From NCBI RefSeq assembly GCF_048569485.1, contig NC_134353.1, positions 531,061,008 through 531,125,007 on the forward strand: DNA of 64,000 bases. Direction: 5' to 3'. Source of the DNA: Anomaloglossus baeobatrachus. Its lineage: Eukaryota > Chordata > Amphibia > Anura > Aromobatidae. Every line of letters begins with the position of its first letter. Positions within the stretch are counted from its first letter, which is position 1. The notes under the pieces were generated by a model. That model was not told the origin of the DNA. It worked only from the letters and a program-made list of their open reading frames with translations, and made no database searches. The translations under genes and the position numbers were made by a program. Below are positions 34,901 through 47,445 of the stretch, one piece after another.

Positions 34901-35760
34901 GGCCGAAGGAGAAGCCGGAGCGAGATTCTCGAAGTTCCGCTGGGATGACATCCTTTAGGCTGCTAGCGAGATCTGGTGCCTCCTCCGCAACAGTCTTCTG
35001 AATGCAAGTTCCACATAACCTCTTCTGGTAGTCAGAAGGCAATGAGGCTCTGCACAAGGGACATTCCTTATGCTTGGTCTTGGCTGACTTCTTCCTAGGC
35101 TTATCTGGTTCAGGTGAACGAAGGGTCCCCTGGGGACTCCTGCGGGCCGCAAACTTTTGTGTAGGACGACCCCCACTAGAATCACTTCCACCACTCCTTG
35201 ACGCAGCAACCGCTTCAGTGACTGCTTTTTGTGCTCCCCATGCTGATCGCTCTCTTCATGCTCGCAGGATGCGTCCTGTGATTCCTCCATCAAAGCTAGA
35301 GGATCAGCAGGCTAGAGCAACCTGGGACCAGCTGAGCCAGCGATTTATCCCTCTGCGGAAGTTAGCGGTGGGCAGTGTCCTCTTACTGCCCACCGAACAT
35401 GCACAGAGGCGACGCTTAGTTGTGACGTCACCTCCAGCTAATTTCCTGAAGTGGGAGGAAGCTGCTGCCGCGCGTACCACCTGCTGGGACAGCCGCCGGG
35501 AAGGAAGCGGTGGGTCTGGCAGGAACAGCCACCTGGCACCGAACCAGGACCACTTGGCTATGCACAGGTACGCTTACCTTAATCACTGCCACACGTACCA
35601 CCTGCTGCACTATGGCAGCACCACAGCACTTCTGGTTCTCCTATTCTGGGACAGGAAACCGAAACTGATGTGGTAGAGAGATGCCGCCCTTTTATTTCAG
35701 TGGGGTTCCTGTCCTAAGATGGATGTACCTCTCTCTGGTGGTGCTGTCGTGAAGGTGAAA
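31905..35760 (-). mobile_element. DIRS element 3 (different family, fossil)
   Basis: Inverted ends: TTTTTCCCTTCACCACGACAG near 31944 (as TTTTTCCCTTCACC then ACGACAG) and the matching GCTGTCGTGAAGGTGAAAAA near 35735. Parts on the minus strand: zinc-finger-like gag remnant near 34.9-35.3 kb, reverse transcriptase near 33.7-34.95 kb with the YLDDF box, RNase H near 33.0-33.8 kb, and tyrosine recombinase C-terminal part near 32.1-32.4 kb. At 3.9 kb it is shorter than DIRS 2, mostly for lack of gag. It is broken in several places and moderately old. Confidence 0.82.
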
Positions 35761-36533
35761 AAAAAAAGTGCATTTTATAGGAAGATTAGAGAGATTTTAC
35801 AGTAACTGGGAAGTAACAGGTTTCCACATTTCTCACCACCCAGTGTCATGGAAAGACTGAATGAGTCACGGTAAAAATATAGAAGGTAAAAAGGTAGACA
35901 CTGGTAAGGCATGGACCAAATGTATATTTTCTTTTCTAAACAGGTCTATATAAGATTTTTGGGTTTAGCTCCTAGAACATTATTTCCCCTAGCTACATCA
36001 GCAGGATAGTGACCAGGGATGTACAATTTTTATATAATTGACTAAATAGTGTGATAAACAGGTATATTCTCCAATTCCAGATCCTAAACCAGAGTCAGTA
36101 GCACAAGGTCTCAAGCCAGGAGACTGATTAATCCTAAAAAGACATGCAAGAAAGAGCCACGAGTCAAGACTAGGTGGGCTGATCCAGCATCTAACCACAG
36201 CAACATTACAATCTCTTCAGATTGGGGCTGATTTATGGGAAATAACCAATAGAAGGGAAAACATGCTTACAGAAACCCTATGCAAACAAGGGCTCATGGT
36301 GGGAGAAACATTCTCCGCCCTGAACTAAACAATTAGTTTAAGTGGGCAATTTTCATGGGTAACACACAGACCTGTATAACTGGTATTGTCTTGCATATTG
36401 GTATTTGTAGCCGTAAAAGTGCAACTCTGTACTACATAAAGATGATCAGGTCCACATGTAAGGAAAATCTGACTAGAAGTTCTTTGACTAGGATACGGAA
36501 ACAAGACAAGAGATCCTTTAGTGCTGTGATATA
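35761..36533. other. Nothing recognised
   Basis: AT-rich DNA without coding-like frames, clear repeat ends or RNA motifs. Confidence 0.45.
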
Positions 36534-37360
36534 CCATATTTTTCGCTTTATAAGACGCACCTGATTATAAGACGCAACCCCAAATTTGGTGAAGGAAGAG
36601 AATTTTTTTTAATGTTAAATGGGATCCATCTTATGCCAGTGTCCGTCTAACATCATATAGGGTATATGTCCCTCATCCTAAAATTAGCCCCCCTTAATCT
36701 GGCTATGGCCCCCTTATATTGAATATAGCCTCCTTGTGCTGGGACATATCCCCCTGTGCTGCCCATGGCCCCTATAGATGGCACATCTCCCCTTTGTTAG
36801 ATACACCCCCCCCATGCTGCTGCCCATAAAACAAAACACTTTCCTTACCTTCTCAGCGCTGTCCCTCCTCGTGCATCCCACCTCGCAGTTGAGCTTCGGC
36901 TTCCTCTACTTCCTGGTTCTTGCTGCCGGTCATGTGATCGGCACAGCAGAGTGATTTCATCTCTACATGTCTTATCACAGACCGCAGCAGCAGGAGACTG
37001 GAGATCAGCCCTGGAGGTAAATAAAGCTTTTATTTTACTATGGGCAGCAGCATGGGGGCCCATCTCTAACAGGGGGGGGGGGGGGATAATGTGCGATCAA
37101 AGGAGGGCGCAGGCAGATCTAATATTCCCCAGCCCCTCAGTGTGATGCAGTTTCAGCACCACACTGCTGATGGACAGCAGTTGTGCATATTATATGTGCG
37201 GGAGCAGGAGATCAAACGCTGCCGCCCACAGCTATCACCTGCCCCCAGCACCGCTCAAGAGCAGACCCTGCAGTGTATAATTTATATATGTACACGCCCC
37301 GTATATTCGGTTTTTAATTTGGGGGAACAATAGTGTGTCTTATAAAGCGAAAAATACAGT
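36534..37360. mobile_element. Mariner/Tc1-type MITE (TTTTTCGCTTTATAAGAC ends)
   Basis: The inverted ends TATTTTTCGCTTTATAAGAC and GTCTTATAAAGCGAAAAATA are exact over 20 bp and sit within TA dinucleotides. The interior carries CCCCTT-rich tracts, a G run at 37071-37085 and no transposase. About 830 bp. Confidence 0.8.
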
Positions 37361-38099
37361 AATTAAGGGTATCTAGGTAGATACCTGTGGCAGGTAGGAG
37401 AGTCCTGAGGATGTGGGTAGCGTACTTCTATATACCTCCCGATATGGCCATAATTAGTCACAAAAGGATTGTAAGAGAATACAACTTAATTTGTATTCTA
37501 TAGACTACATCTTGTAGTATAACTAAATAAGGTCATAGGATTCAATTTACACTGATGGGCTGTGAAGTTGCACATTTCTACACACCCCTGCAGCTCTAAT
37601 TGGTGCATGGTAATTTTTGTGTGATGTTCTATATAAGCTGGTCACATGATGTAATAAAACCATACCTTCAGTACACCTCATTTGGCTGTCCTGTGTTGCT
37701 CTCCAAGCACTTGTAAAACAAATGTTATTAATTTGGAGCTCCAATGGCATAGAAGTAAAGGATTTCTCACTGCACCAATCACTGCAGCAATAATGCACCT
37801 CAACACCTATGCTGCAAGGCGAGGTCCTCAAGGTTCCAGGCCACACCACCGTACAGACAATCAATGCAATGAGGGCCACCATACAGACCCAAAACCCATG
37901 AAAGTAGCTGGACTACTCTTTCCACAAGCTCCAGTTTAGGGACCCACCCAGGGGGTTCACTGATGTAGCACTGGGTTTCATACAGTCTGATAAGAAACTC
38001 ATCTTCATGTGCAGAGATTTTGGCCTAGCAGCAATAGACTAAATATGACTGGATGTCTGGTCCATGTCTTTCTAAACCTTTGGCATAATAGAGAACACC
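37361..38099. other. No gene recognised; flank of the 19-bp satellite
   Basis: Looks like mostly unique DNA. No open frame has recognisable similarity. The satellite begins at its end without a visible junction motif. Confidence 0.4.
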
Positions 38100-40158
38100 A
38101 GTAAGGGCAATACTGGACAGTAAGGGCAATACTGGACAGTAAGGGCAATACTGGACAGTAAGGGCAATACTGGACAGTAAGGGCAATACTGGACAGTAAG
38201 GGCAATACTGGACAGTAAGGGCAATACTGGACAGTAAGGGCAATACTGGACAGTAAGGGCAATACTGGACAGTAAGGGCAATACTGGACAGTAAGGGCAA
38301 TACTGGACAGTAAGGGCAATACTGGACAGTAAGGGCAATACTGGACAGTAAGGGCAATACTGGACAGTAAGGGCAATACTGGACAGTAAGGGCAATACTG
38401 GACAGTAAGGGCAATACTGGACAGTAAGGGCAATACTGGACAGTAAGGGCAATACTGGACAGTAAGGGCAATACTGGACAGTAAGGGCAATACTGGACAG
38501 TAAGGGCAATACTGGACAGTAAGGGCAATACTGGACAGTAAGGGCAATACTGGACAGTAAGGGCAATACTGGACAGTAAGGGCAATACTGGACAGTAAGG
38601 GCAATACTGGACAGTAAGGGCAATACTGGACAGTAAGGGCAATACTGGACAGTAAGGGCAATACTGGACAGTAAGGGCAATACTGGACAGTAAGGGCAAT
38701 ACTGGACAGTAAGGGCAATACTGGACAGTAAGGGCAATACTGGACAGTAAGGGCAATACTGGACAGTAAGGGCAATACTGGACAGTAAGGGCAATACTGG
38801 ACAGTAAGGGCAATACTGGACAGTAAGGGCAATACTGGACAGTAAGGGCAATACTGGACAGTAAGGGCAATACTGGACAGTAAGGGCAATACTGGACAGT
38901 AAGGGCAATACTGGACAGTAAGGGCAATACTGGACAGTAAGGGCAATACTGGACAGTAAGGGCAATACTGGACAGTAAGGGCAATACTGGACAGTAAGGG
39001 CAATACTGGACAGTAAGGGCAATACTGGACAGTAAGGGCAATACTGGACAGTAAGGGCAATACTGGACAGTAAGGGCAATACTGGACAGTAAGGGCAATA
39101 CTGGACAGTAAGGGCAATACTGGACAGTAAGGGCAATACTGGACAGTAAGGGCAATACTGGACAGTAAGGGCAATACTGGACAGTAAGGGCAATACTGGA
39201 CAGTAAGGGCAATACTGGACAGTAAGGGCAATACTGGACAGTAAGGGCAATACTGGACAGTAAGGGCAATACTGGACAGTAAGGGCAATACTGGACAGTA
39301 AGGGCAATACTGGACAGTAAGGGCAATACTGGACAGTAAGGGCAATACTGGACAGTAAGGGCAATACTGGACAGTAAGGGCAATACTGGACAGTAAGGGC
39401 AATACTGGACAGTAAGGGCAATACTGGACAGTAAGGGCAATACTGGACAGTAAGGGCAATACTGGACAGTAAGGGCAATACTGGACAGTAAGGGCAATAC
39501 TGGACAGTAAGGGCAATACTGGACAGTAAGGGCAATACTGGACAGTAAGGGCAATACTGGACAGTAAGGGCAATACTGGACTGTAAGGGCAATACTGGAC
39601 TGTAAGGGCAATACTGGACTGTAAGGGCAATACTGGACTGTAAGGGCAATACTGGACTGTAAGGGCAATACTGGACTGTAAGGGCAATACTGGACTGTAA
39701 GGGCAATACTGGACTGTAAGGGCAATACTGGACTGTAAGGGCAATACTGGACTGTAAGGGCAATACTGGACTGTAAGGGCAATACTGGACTGTAAGGGCA
39801 ATACTGGACTGTAAGGGCAATACTGGACTGTAAGGGCAATACTGGACTGTAAGGGCAATACTGGACTGTAAGGGCAATACTGGACTGTAAGGGCAATACT
39901 GGACTGTAAGGGCAATACTGGACTGTAAGGGCAATACTGGACTGTAAGGGCAATACTGGACTGTAAGGGCAATACTGGACTGTAAGGGCAATACTGGACT
40001 GTAAGGGCAATACTGGACTGTAAGGGCAATACTGGACTGTAAGGGCAATACTGGACTGTAAGGGCAATACTGGACTGTAAGGGCAATACTGGACTGTAAG
40101 GGCAATACTGGACTGTAAGGGCAATACTGGACTGTAAGGGCAATACTGGACTGTAAGG
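38100..40158. repeat. 19-bp satellite, about 108 copies in two blocks
   Basis: Tandem units of GTAAGGGCAATACTGGACA, 19 bp each. From 38100 to 39563 the variable base is A (GGACAGTAAG, 78 copies); from 39582 to 40152 it is T (GGACTGTAAG, 31 copies). Within each block I see no other variation. Because 19 is not a multiple of three and the unit lacks stops on the minus strand, all three minus frames stay open for about 700 codons. Those frames are an artefact, not genes. Confidence 0.98.
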
Positions 40159-40773
40159 CATACCTAGGTTTTAGAGGTGGATAGTAGGGAGGGGTCATGA
40201 TGCACTGTTATGGAGTAATGTAGCCCCATCCTAGTATATGATTGCAACCAGTAATTAAAGTGCTATATTGTTGGATTCAGGTCCTCAGCTGTTTTTTGCT
40301 ACATCTGAGATTAACATGTATGCAGACAGATTCCCTTTATTATGGTTCTGGACCTGCCCCCATATTGAGAGCAGTGCTGCTGCGAGAAAACAAAAACTAA
40401 AAAAAAACCACTCCTGAGGGGGAATAATGTCAGGCATAGGGGTGGAAACAGCACTGCTTCAGTCACCGCTCCATCTATAGTAAGTGATGGCTGTAACTGC
40501 AACAAATGGTCCCTGCATTAGAGCCAGCTTTCAGATTCTCCCATTACAGAAATTGTAGCTGGTGATTGTGAAGTTCTATGAAGCACTGCCAGTGGGGTCT
40601 TAGAAGAACTTGCATTGTCAGTGTGCCTCTAGCTCCTCCCTTCAAAAGAGGTGAATTCTAAAGATTCCATGGAGTAATCTGGAAGTTTAAAGCTTGCCTT
40701 CAGACCACAGATTTTACCCATCAACTATGGTTGTGAAGTTTATACACATCTGACAGACAAGTCAATGCAGTAT

Positions 40774-40779
40774 TTTATT
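40774..40779 (-). promoter_or_regulatory. PLIN2: PLIN2 poly(A) signal AATAAA
   Basis: Reverse complement of TTTATT, about 230 bp past the PLIN2 stop codon on the minus strand. Cleavage is expected near 40750, giving a short 3' UTR of about 260 nt. Confidence 0.65.
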
Positions 40780-41010
40780 AACATACAAAAGTGCATTAAA
40801 ACAGTTACATACTGGGGGTTATACATTAGTGATGCTGGTTACAGTTAAGCTGGATTTGTGAAGACAAAAATAAAGACAAAGGTCAATGACCGCCAACCCC
40901 CTTCACATCTTCCATGGTCTGTTGCCAGATACTGGCCCTCTGATTAAGGGGAAAGCAAGGAGATGGAAAACAAATGACAAGTCAGTGATGTTTGACAGTT
41001 CAGGTGGGTT

Positions 41011-41382
41011 TTACTTTTTGTCTGAGCCTCCATCATCAATTTCTTCCTCCTTATCTTGGCTACCAGCCAGTTCTGGAGTGAAGTGACCTACCAGCCAATT
41101 TAGTGGAGTGTTATTTATAAAGTAGGTTATCATCTCATCCATACCATCCTTTATTTGTGTAATCTTGTCCTTAGTGGCGGTTAAGAGGCTGTCAGACATG
41201 TCTCTGAAGGAAGAGGCAGAGTGGAAGTTTTGATAGATATCTGCAGCCATGGCACTAATACTTTGAGCCTTGTTCTGAAGGTTTTGCTGAAGACCTTGGA
41301 CACTGGAGACCAGAGACAGACATGTGCTTTGCAGGTGATTAGCAAGATGCCGGGCAATAGCCAGTGTGCGAGATTCAATCTG
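41011..41382 (-). CDS. PLIN2: PLIN2 coding exon 8 (C-terminus)
   Basis: Acceptor TTTCAG at 41384-41383 (an alternative CAG lies 3 bp further in). Encodes [35 protein letters not shown] and the conserved [10 protein letters not shown] hydrophobic-cleft segment, ending in an acidic tail. It makes up most of the four-helix-bundle part, residues 296-418. The stop codon is at 41013-41011. Confidence 0.95.
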   Translation of the reverse strand, partial: QIESRTLAIARHLANHLQSTCLSLVSSVQGLQQNLQNKAQSISAMAADIYQNFHSASSFRDMSDSLLTATKDKITQIKDGMDEMITYFINNTPLNWLVGHFTPELAGSQDKEEEIDDGGSDKK

Positions 41383-44300
41383 CTGAAAGGAGAAGAAATG
41401 TTATGTTTCCAGTACACAGATGATGCCTAGCATAAGACTCAAGGGAATGTCATTACCTCTGCACCCTCAGTTTCTCCACCAGCATCTTCTCTGGAGCCTT
41501 TTGTCCACTCCACCCACTTGTTGTATATGTTCTCCTGAGCATCATGGATCTTCTGATTTGCATTATTCATGTTCTTTCTTGCATATTCAATCTGAAAAGT
41601 TGTATATAAGCAGGTGAGATTATATGCACTACATTTGGCTTATTCAGGTACCCTGAAATATCCTCAATATCAGAGCCAGAACCAAGATTATTATGCTTGT
41701 CAGGCAAGTGTTTGTCAAATTTCAGAAATCAATAGCACTCACCTGTATTATACTACACCCCTATAAAACTACACAACACCTGCCCCCCCCCCCATATACC
41801 ACACCTGTAAAACTACATTCTCATATCCTACACCCCAAATATTTGTCAGTTACCCCCCTTCCCCCCCATTGTCTTCACAGGTTACTAATAACCACTCACC
41901 TCTTTTTGTCCCCTCCTCAGGCACCTCTGTACAAGTCCCCCGCTGAGCAGCTTCTCTTTCACATGCCCAGGCTGCGCCGATGCTGTACTCCTAGGAGCCG
42001 CTGCTTCTCTCCGTACAGGCCCCGCCGCTTCAGCTTCTTCTCATGCCGGGCGGGAACTTTTCAACTGACACCCGCACGCCGTACTGATGATATCAGGGCG
42101 CGTGCGTGTCATAGAAAAGTGTCGGGCAGGGTACAGAGGAGAGATTCCTGCGTTCCGCTCTTACACTGTGTGGCGCTACAGGATCTGTCCTGTTCCCTGC
42201 CCAGCATGCAGCGTGTGATGAGGGCAATCTGACCACAGGCCTCCCGGAGCCTGGAGCTCTGGACAACAGGTCAGATTGCCCTCATCACTGACCGGCAAGC
42301 AAGGACGCCCTGAACCATTATCAAAATTCATAGTGTTAAAAACAAAACCATATTCAGTGAGGAATTTCCCATTACAGAGGGGATCTCCTTAGGAACAACT
42401 GCAATCTCTTAAGCTGATCTGCAAGATTCAGCCAGACAGCATTCTTCATATGAAAGCTAACCTATACATTGAAAATTTAGGACTGGTTTTTGGTTACATT
42501 ATAGTGCAAGATCTCTAATCTGCAAAGTTTTCCAGATAAGAATCAATTTGTTAAACTCAAGAAGTGTCAAATTACAAGTAAAAACAAACCACACGGCACC
42601 TTTTAGCAGAAAAAGGCAAGTGTGAATAGATACAAGCTGCTGTGTGTACAAGTGGGGCAATTCAAAAGATGCAAGAGTAGAGGCCTTTAATATTTGCACC
42701 ATCCTTTTATGAATCACCCCTTGTACAGAATACAGAAGCACTGGTGGAGAGGGTTTTTGTTAAGACTTCTCTACATTGGGCTGATAGCAATGCTTAGTCA
42801 AAGGTTTCAATGAATGCTGAATCCCATTTAAAAAAGGGGAGGGATGCCCACAGTAAACATTTAACTTGTTTCATCTTGGAACGTTAAATTCTGCAATTTG
42901 ATAATAAACCTGCACTGAAACCTTTTAAAGTGCGCTGTTGCAATATTCTGTAGTGGCGGTCTTTTAATGTAGAGTACTGGGTGGGAGAAGCACAAGTCAC
43001 TGAGTGCACAGACTAAACAGACCATAGGAGAGTTTCTGCCTCAGTCCTGAGCTTGGCTATCACGGACATTGAGGAGCTCAGAACTGGAGAGGTGACAGAC
43101 TGGTAAGAAGTTATTAGATGTTCAGAAAGCAGCATCTACAAGACCCAGCTGTTGTCAGTTATGGGCACCTTGCACCTCTCCCACTGCCCCAGGGCTGAGA
43201 GCTGTGCAGACCATGAACTGGAACACTCTGCAATGGGCAGATATAGCCATGATTGGATGCTACACCACAATTGAGATACCACAGGATCATGTTAAAACAT
43301 TCAATTGGCCCTTATGCCAAGATCTGTTGATTCAAGTGTACTTTTGTAGGACAAGTACATTAAACCATTTGTAGACCTTTAATCTGAGTCATTTGATTAT
43401 TGGCTCTAGGTTGTACCAGAAAAGGTCACCTTGTGGCTGATGGGCTACCATGAATATGAGTACCAAGTACACAAATTTTATGATTCTATTCCATGTAGCA
43501 GCAATGGAGCGTAGCCTTAATGTAGATGATTTCTCAGTACATTTGAATTACATGTACTAACCAGGTCAATGGTGTTCTGGAGCTGAGCAATGGCTTCCTG
43601 ACTCCTGCATTTGGCATCCTTCACACTGGTCAGGGCCTGTTGATAAGCACGCTTGCGGGCCTTAGTAGAGAGGGATCCCAGGCGCATGTAGTAGCCAGGC
43701 TTATCTTGGGACATCTCAATGCCTTGTGTTTCAGCTGTGTCCTTCGCTATAAAGAAATTTGTAATGCCCATATATTAACAGCTTAGCTGGGTACATTAGC
43801 TGGATGAACAAAATGCAGAAACATTAAGATTGTGATTACAAAGATGGAGGGGGGGGGGGGGGATGACAAACCAAAGCACCCCTTTAAAAGATTAATATGG
43901 TGAGAGAAGCTGCATGAAGCTGAGGCAGCCTCCTGTGATATCACATTTTAGACATCACCAGAAATGCAGTAAGATATTAGCCAAATCTAGGGCATTTTAG
44001 TTGGGAAGTTGGTTAAATTGGCATTCAGTGACAGACCAGCCTTTCAAAGGTCACAAGAAATAAAACTTTGTGCCCATTTATAAAAATGGAAATTACCCTT
44101 TAGTCAGGCTAGTTTTTTTGGCCTGAAACCAACAACTCTCACGTACCCTGTCCACAAAGGTAGGCAAGTTTCCCAGGCTGGGTCACCATTGGCTTGCTAG
44201 GTTTCGCTTACCTAGCTCTTCATCTGTTTGTGGCAGGTATTGTTCCAGAAGATATTCAGACCTAGTTAGTGCAGAGTCCACACGGTCGCTTATGATCTGC

Positions 44301-47300
44301 ACTACACGGCTTCCCAGAACAGTATTAATGCTGCCATTTACAACAGCCTTAGACATCTCCACACTCTCCTGAACAGCTCCCTTGGTTTTATCCACTACTC
44401 CTGTGATACTATGGATAACAGCATCTCTGGCACCAACAACTGCTTCTGAGGCATTAGCCACAACCTAAAATGTACAAGATGACACCTCTAATATGACAGT
44501 AGGTAAAGTTTAAGGGGGGTGGGGGGGGGGGGGTTGTCCACTAAGATTGCCCCTGTAAAAATAAGCCTATACCCCATTGGTGAAGTTGCAGAGATGTCAA
44601 GCCACATTCCCAGGGCCCACATGACATGCGGGACCCGCGACCAATAAGCACCCAGTATCTCCCCAACTGGACATTTCAGCAGGATGTGAGCGCTGTGCTG
44701 ACTTCCTGCTCAAAAATGTCCAAAGGTGGGGAGAAGGACGCCAGTGGAGATTGGTAATGGGGCAAGTGGGTCATCATGTGGAGCCTGGAGAAGAGTATAG
44801 GCACATTTATTTATGTGAGCAAACAAGGGGACTGAGATGGGGGTTGTTTAAGTAGTGGACACCTTCTTTAAGGCTCTACATGACTTCAGTAGCTTACCTT
44901 TTCAGAAGACTGATACAGAATAGGCAACCTTTCTTCAATTTTATCAAGTCCAACGCAGGCAATATTGTTTGCCAGAGCAACTGGGAAGGGAGAGGGGAAA
45001 AGAAAAAAGTTACATCTACATATTGATGCCAGCAGAGTTCTGGCAAATACTGGCAAGGTGCTATGCATACTTCTGATGCTAGGAGAGAATGGACTGTAGG
45101 TTACAAGATACAGCCCTTCCATGATACAGGCCTTGTTTATGTTTCTAGTGTGAAGAATAAAGGTGAGTGAATCAGGCAAATTTGGAATTTGTGTGGCATC
45201 TCCTGGGAAATATGCCGAGAAGATATTCTATTTGAATTTAGGCGATGTACACATGCTGAATCTGTGTGGTGACCAAAAAAAAAAAAAAATGAAGCCTGTG
45301 ATTACAAAATGCAGACTGGGACTCAAAAATAGAAATCAAAATTATGAGTATGCTATACTAACCAAGTCACTGGTGTGGCTGTAACTGCTCCCGTGGCCTC
45401 ATTCACTTCTGGGGCTACTCATAACCTTCATTTACATATGCACCGCTTCCCCTGCCCACTGCTGTGGTTGCAGTCAGAAACCCACACACACACTTAGTGA
45501 CTGACACTTGCAGTTACTGACCAGGTCTATTGCACAGTAAAAACATAGGGTCCCCCCTAGCACAGAAAGCTTATGGCTACAACTCCTAGCCATGTGCTTA
45601 TCTTTCCTGTGTTTCAAAACAGAAAACTGCATTTAAAAGACAAAAAAATCCAAACACATGTGCAGTCCCTCCAATATTGATACCCAAGAGCCCAGCATCT
45701 AGGGGCTGGTATGCTCAGGCTAGGGAGAGTCATGCTTTTTGGGCTCCGCCGAGGCTACAAATCCTACAGCTGCCCAGGATTGCTGGTACTTTACCTGGCT
45801 CTTGCTGATTGCCCTGAGATTGCAGTTTAAGGGGGGGGGGGGGGGGGGTTCAGGGGTGATGTCAGCTCACAGCTGCCACCAAGACTCAAATTAGTAATAG
45901 GAGGCAGCTGAGACCTCACTCCCACATTACTAATCTGTAAGTGAGAAGAAATAAAAACTAAAAAGACTTTGGTTGGTTAACTTTACCTCAGGTGACTTCA
46001 GTGATCTCACTTGAGTTAATTGAGGTCCCCAGAGGTCAGGTTACCTGTGGTCACAGGTGGAAGGCAGTGAGAACCTCCAGCTGTAGCTAACCAGAGTGAT
46101 GTCACAGCTGATCGCAAGGCTCAGTCTGCCTAAAACTCAGTAGGCAGTCATGTTCCATGACTGCACACCAACTTGAGATTAAAATGCCCCTCCCTACCTC
46201 CAGTGTTTATCCTGTCCCTTCAGGAGAGTTGCATGACAGGTGCTCCTAGCATGGTGCAAATTTAACCAGATTAAAGGATTACAGGCTCAGGGGTCTCAGC
46301 CTTGTCAAGCTACCAAGGGACCAGGGCCGCCACTAGGAGTCCCATACTGGCAAAATTTTCGGGCCCCCTTGGGACTCTGCCCAGGCTCAACCCCCAGCTC
46401 CGCCTCCACCACTCAAACTTCCTAGCCTCACTGCTACTTTTGCAATAACACTCAGCCATAGCCTCAGCCATAGATTAAGCTATATACGTCCACCCACAGC
46501 TACATATTGCACACTATGCAGGACACATCTTACACAACACATACAGACAGCACATAAATGAGTCACATTATACTCACCTGCCCTTGATGCAATTCAGCGC
46601 CCTCCCATGCATCTAGCTGAGGTAAGGCAGGGGTTGGGAGGCCCCCCCCAGTCTGAGATCACCTGAACCTGTCTGGGATCAGCGCCCCTACCCCAGGCTG
46701 AGAGCAGTGGGCCCCCCCCCGGTCTGAGATGAGCGGGCGGGCCACCTCACACACCCTGGCGAATGTCTTCAGCTCACAGCGCTTACCTGTCCCGCTGGCT
46801 GCCGCATCCTAGCCACCTCTGCCGCCGTTACATGCAGGAGGGTAATGAGGTCGCAGAGTGATGACATCACCACACTGCTGCAAGGTCCAGCAATGATGTG
46901 CCGGCGCCCTGCTCCAATGACTGCCTCCACTCCACCAGATGGCCAATTTGCATTCTCCGCCCTGTCACATGCAAATAGTGATTATAGTCATAAGAAGGTG
47001 AAGTGACACCACCGGGCAACTGTGACTGGGGCCTGGTGAAGGAGGGGCCCATCCTGCCGGGGGCTTAATAAAAATAAGTATTTACCCTGGGCCTGTCCGG
47101 GCCCCCTACACCAGGCACAGTAGTAATGCCCTGATTGCAGCCCTGCAAGGGCCAACACCTTTAAGAAAGGTCCCTCAGCCATCACTTGCTATAAGAATGG
47201 AGATTCCCCCGAGCCCACCCTCCCTGCCAAGCAGTCCAGTGCTAACAAGTCACATTTTTCACAAAGGAATCGCCTTCTAGAGAAAATTGGATTTAGCGCA

Positions 47301-47414
47301 ATAGGACAATTGTAGAACCACAGACCTTTTTATAGTAGCCCAGGATCCCACCCTTCACATTAAATGGGTCCCGGCAAAGAAAAAGTAAAGGTCTTACCAT
47401 GATAAACTGGGTAC

Positions 47415-47445
<31 letters not shown>

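Larger units (their letters stand above)
43850..45848. repeat. Long G homopolymer runs in PLIN2 introns
   Basis: Plus-strand G runs at about 43850-43862, 44514-44534 (broken once or twice) and 45830-45848, that is C runs in the transcript. Two of them lie 50-115 nt upstream of splice acceptors. They are probably slippage-prone tracts; an influence on splicing is speculation. Confidence 0.7.

Noticed and set aside
35074-35676. 200-codon plus-strand frame
   Set aside because: It is the antisense of DIRS 3 gag-like sequence and its terminal region.
38100-40158. CRISPR-like array
   Set aside because: Units are contiguous 19-mers with no spacers, in a vertebrate genome.
38005-40198. Minus-strand open frames of about 700 codons across the 19-bp satellite
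   Set aside because: They come from a stop-free 19-bp unit read in all three frames; the peptide is a pure repeat with no start context or homology.
41693-42232. 179-codon plus-strand frame antisense to PLIN2 intron 6
   Set aside because: Crosses a GC-rich, poly-C-containing stretch, has no recognisable motif and lies inside an intron.
40886-45179. PLIN3 (TIP47) as the identity of the perilipin gene
   Set aside because: [35 protein letters not shown] and PLNWLVG all fit PLIN2 better than PLIN3, though a shared-ancestor paralogue cannot be fully excluded without a tree.
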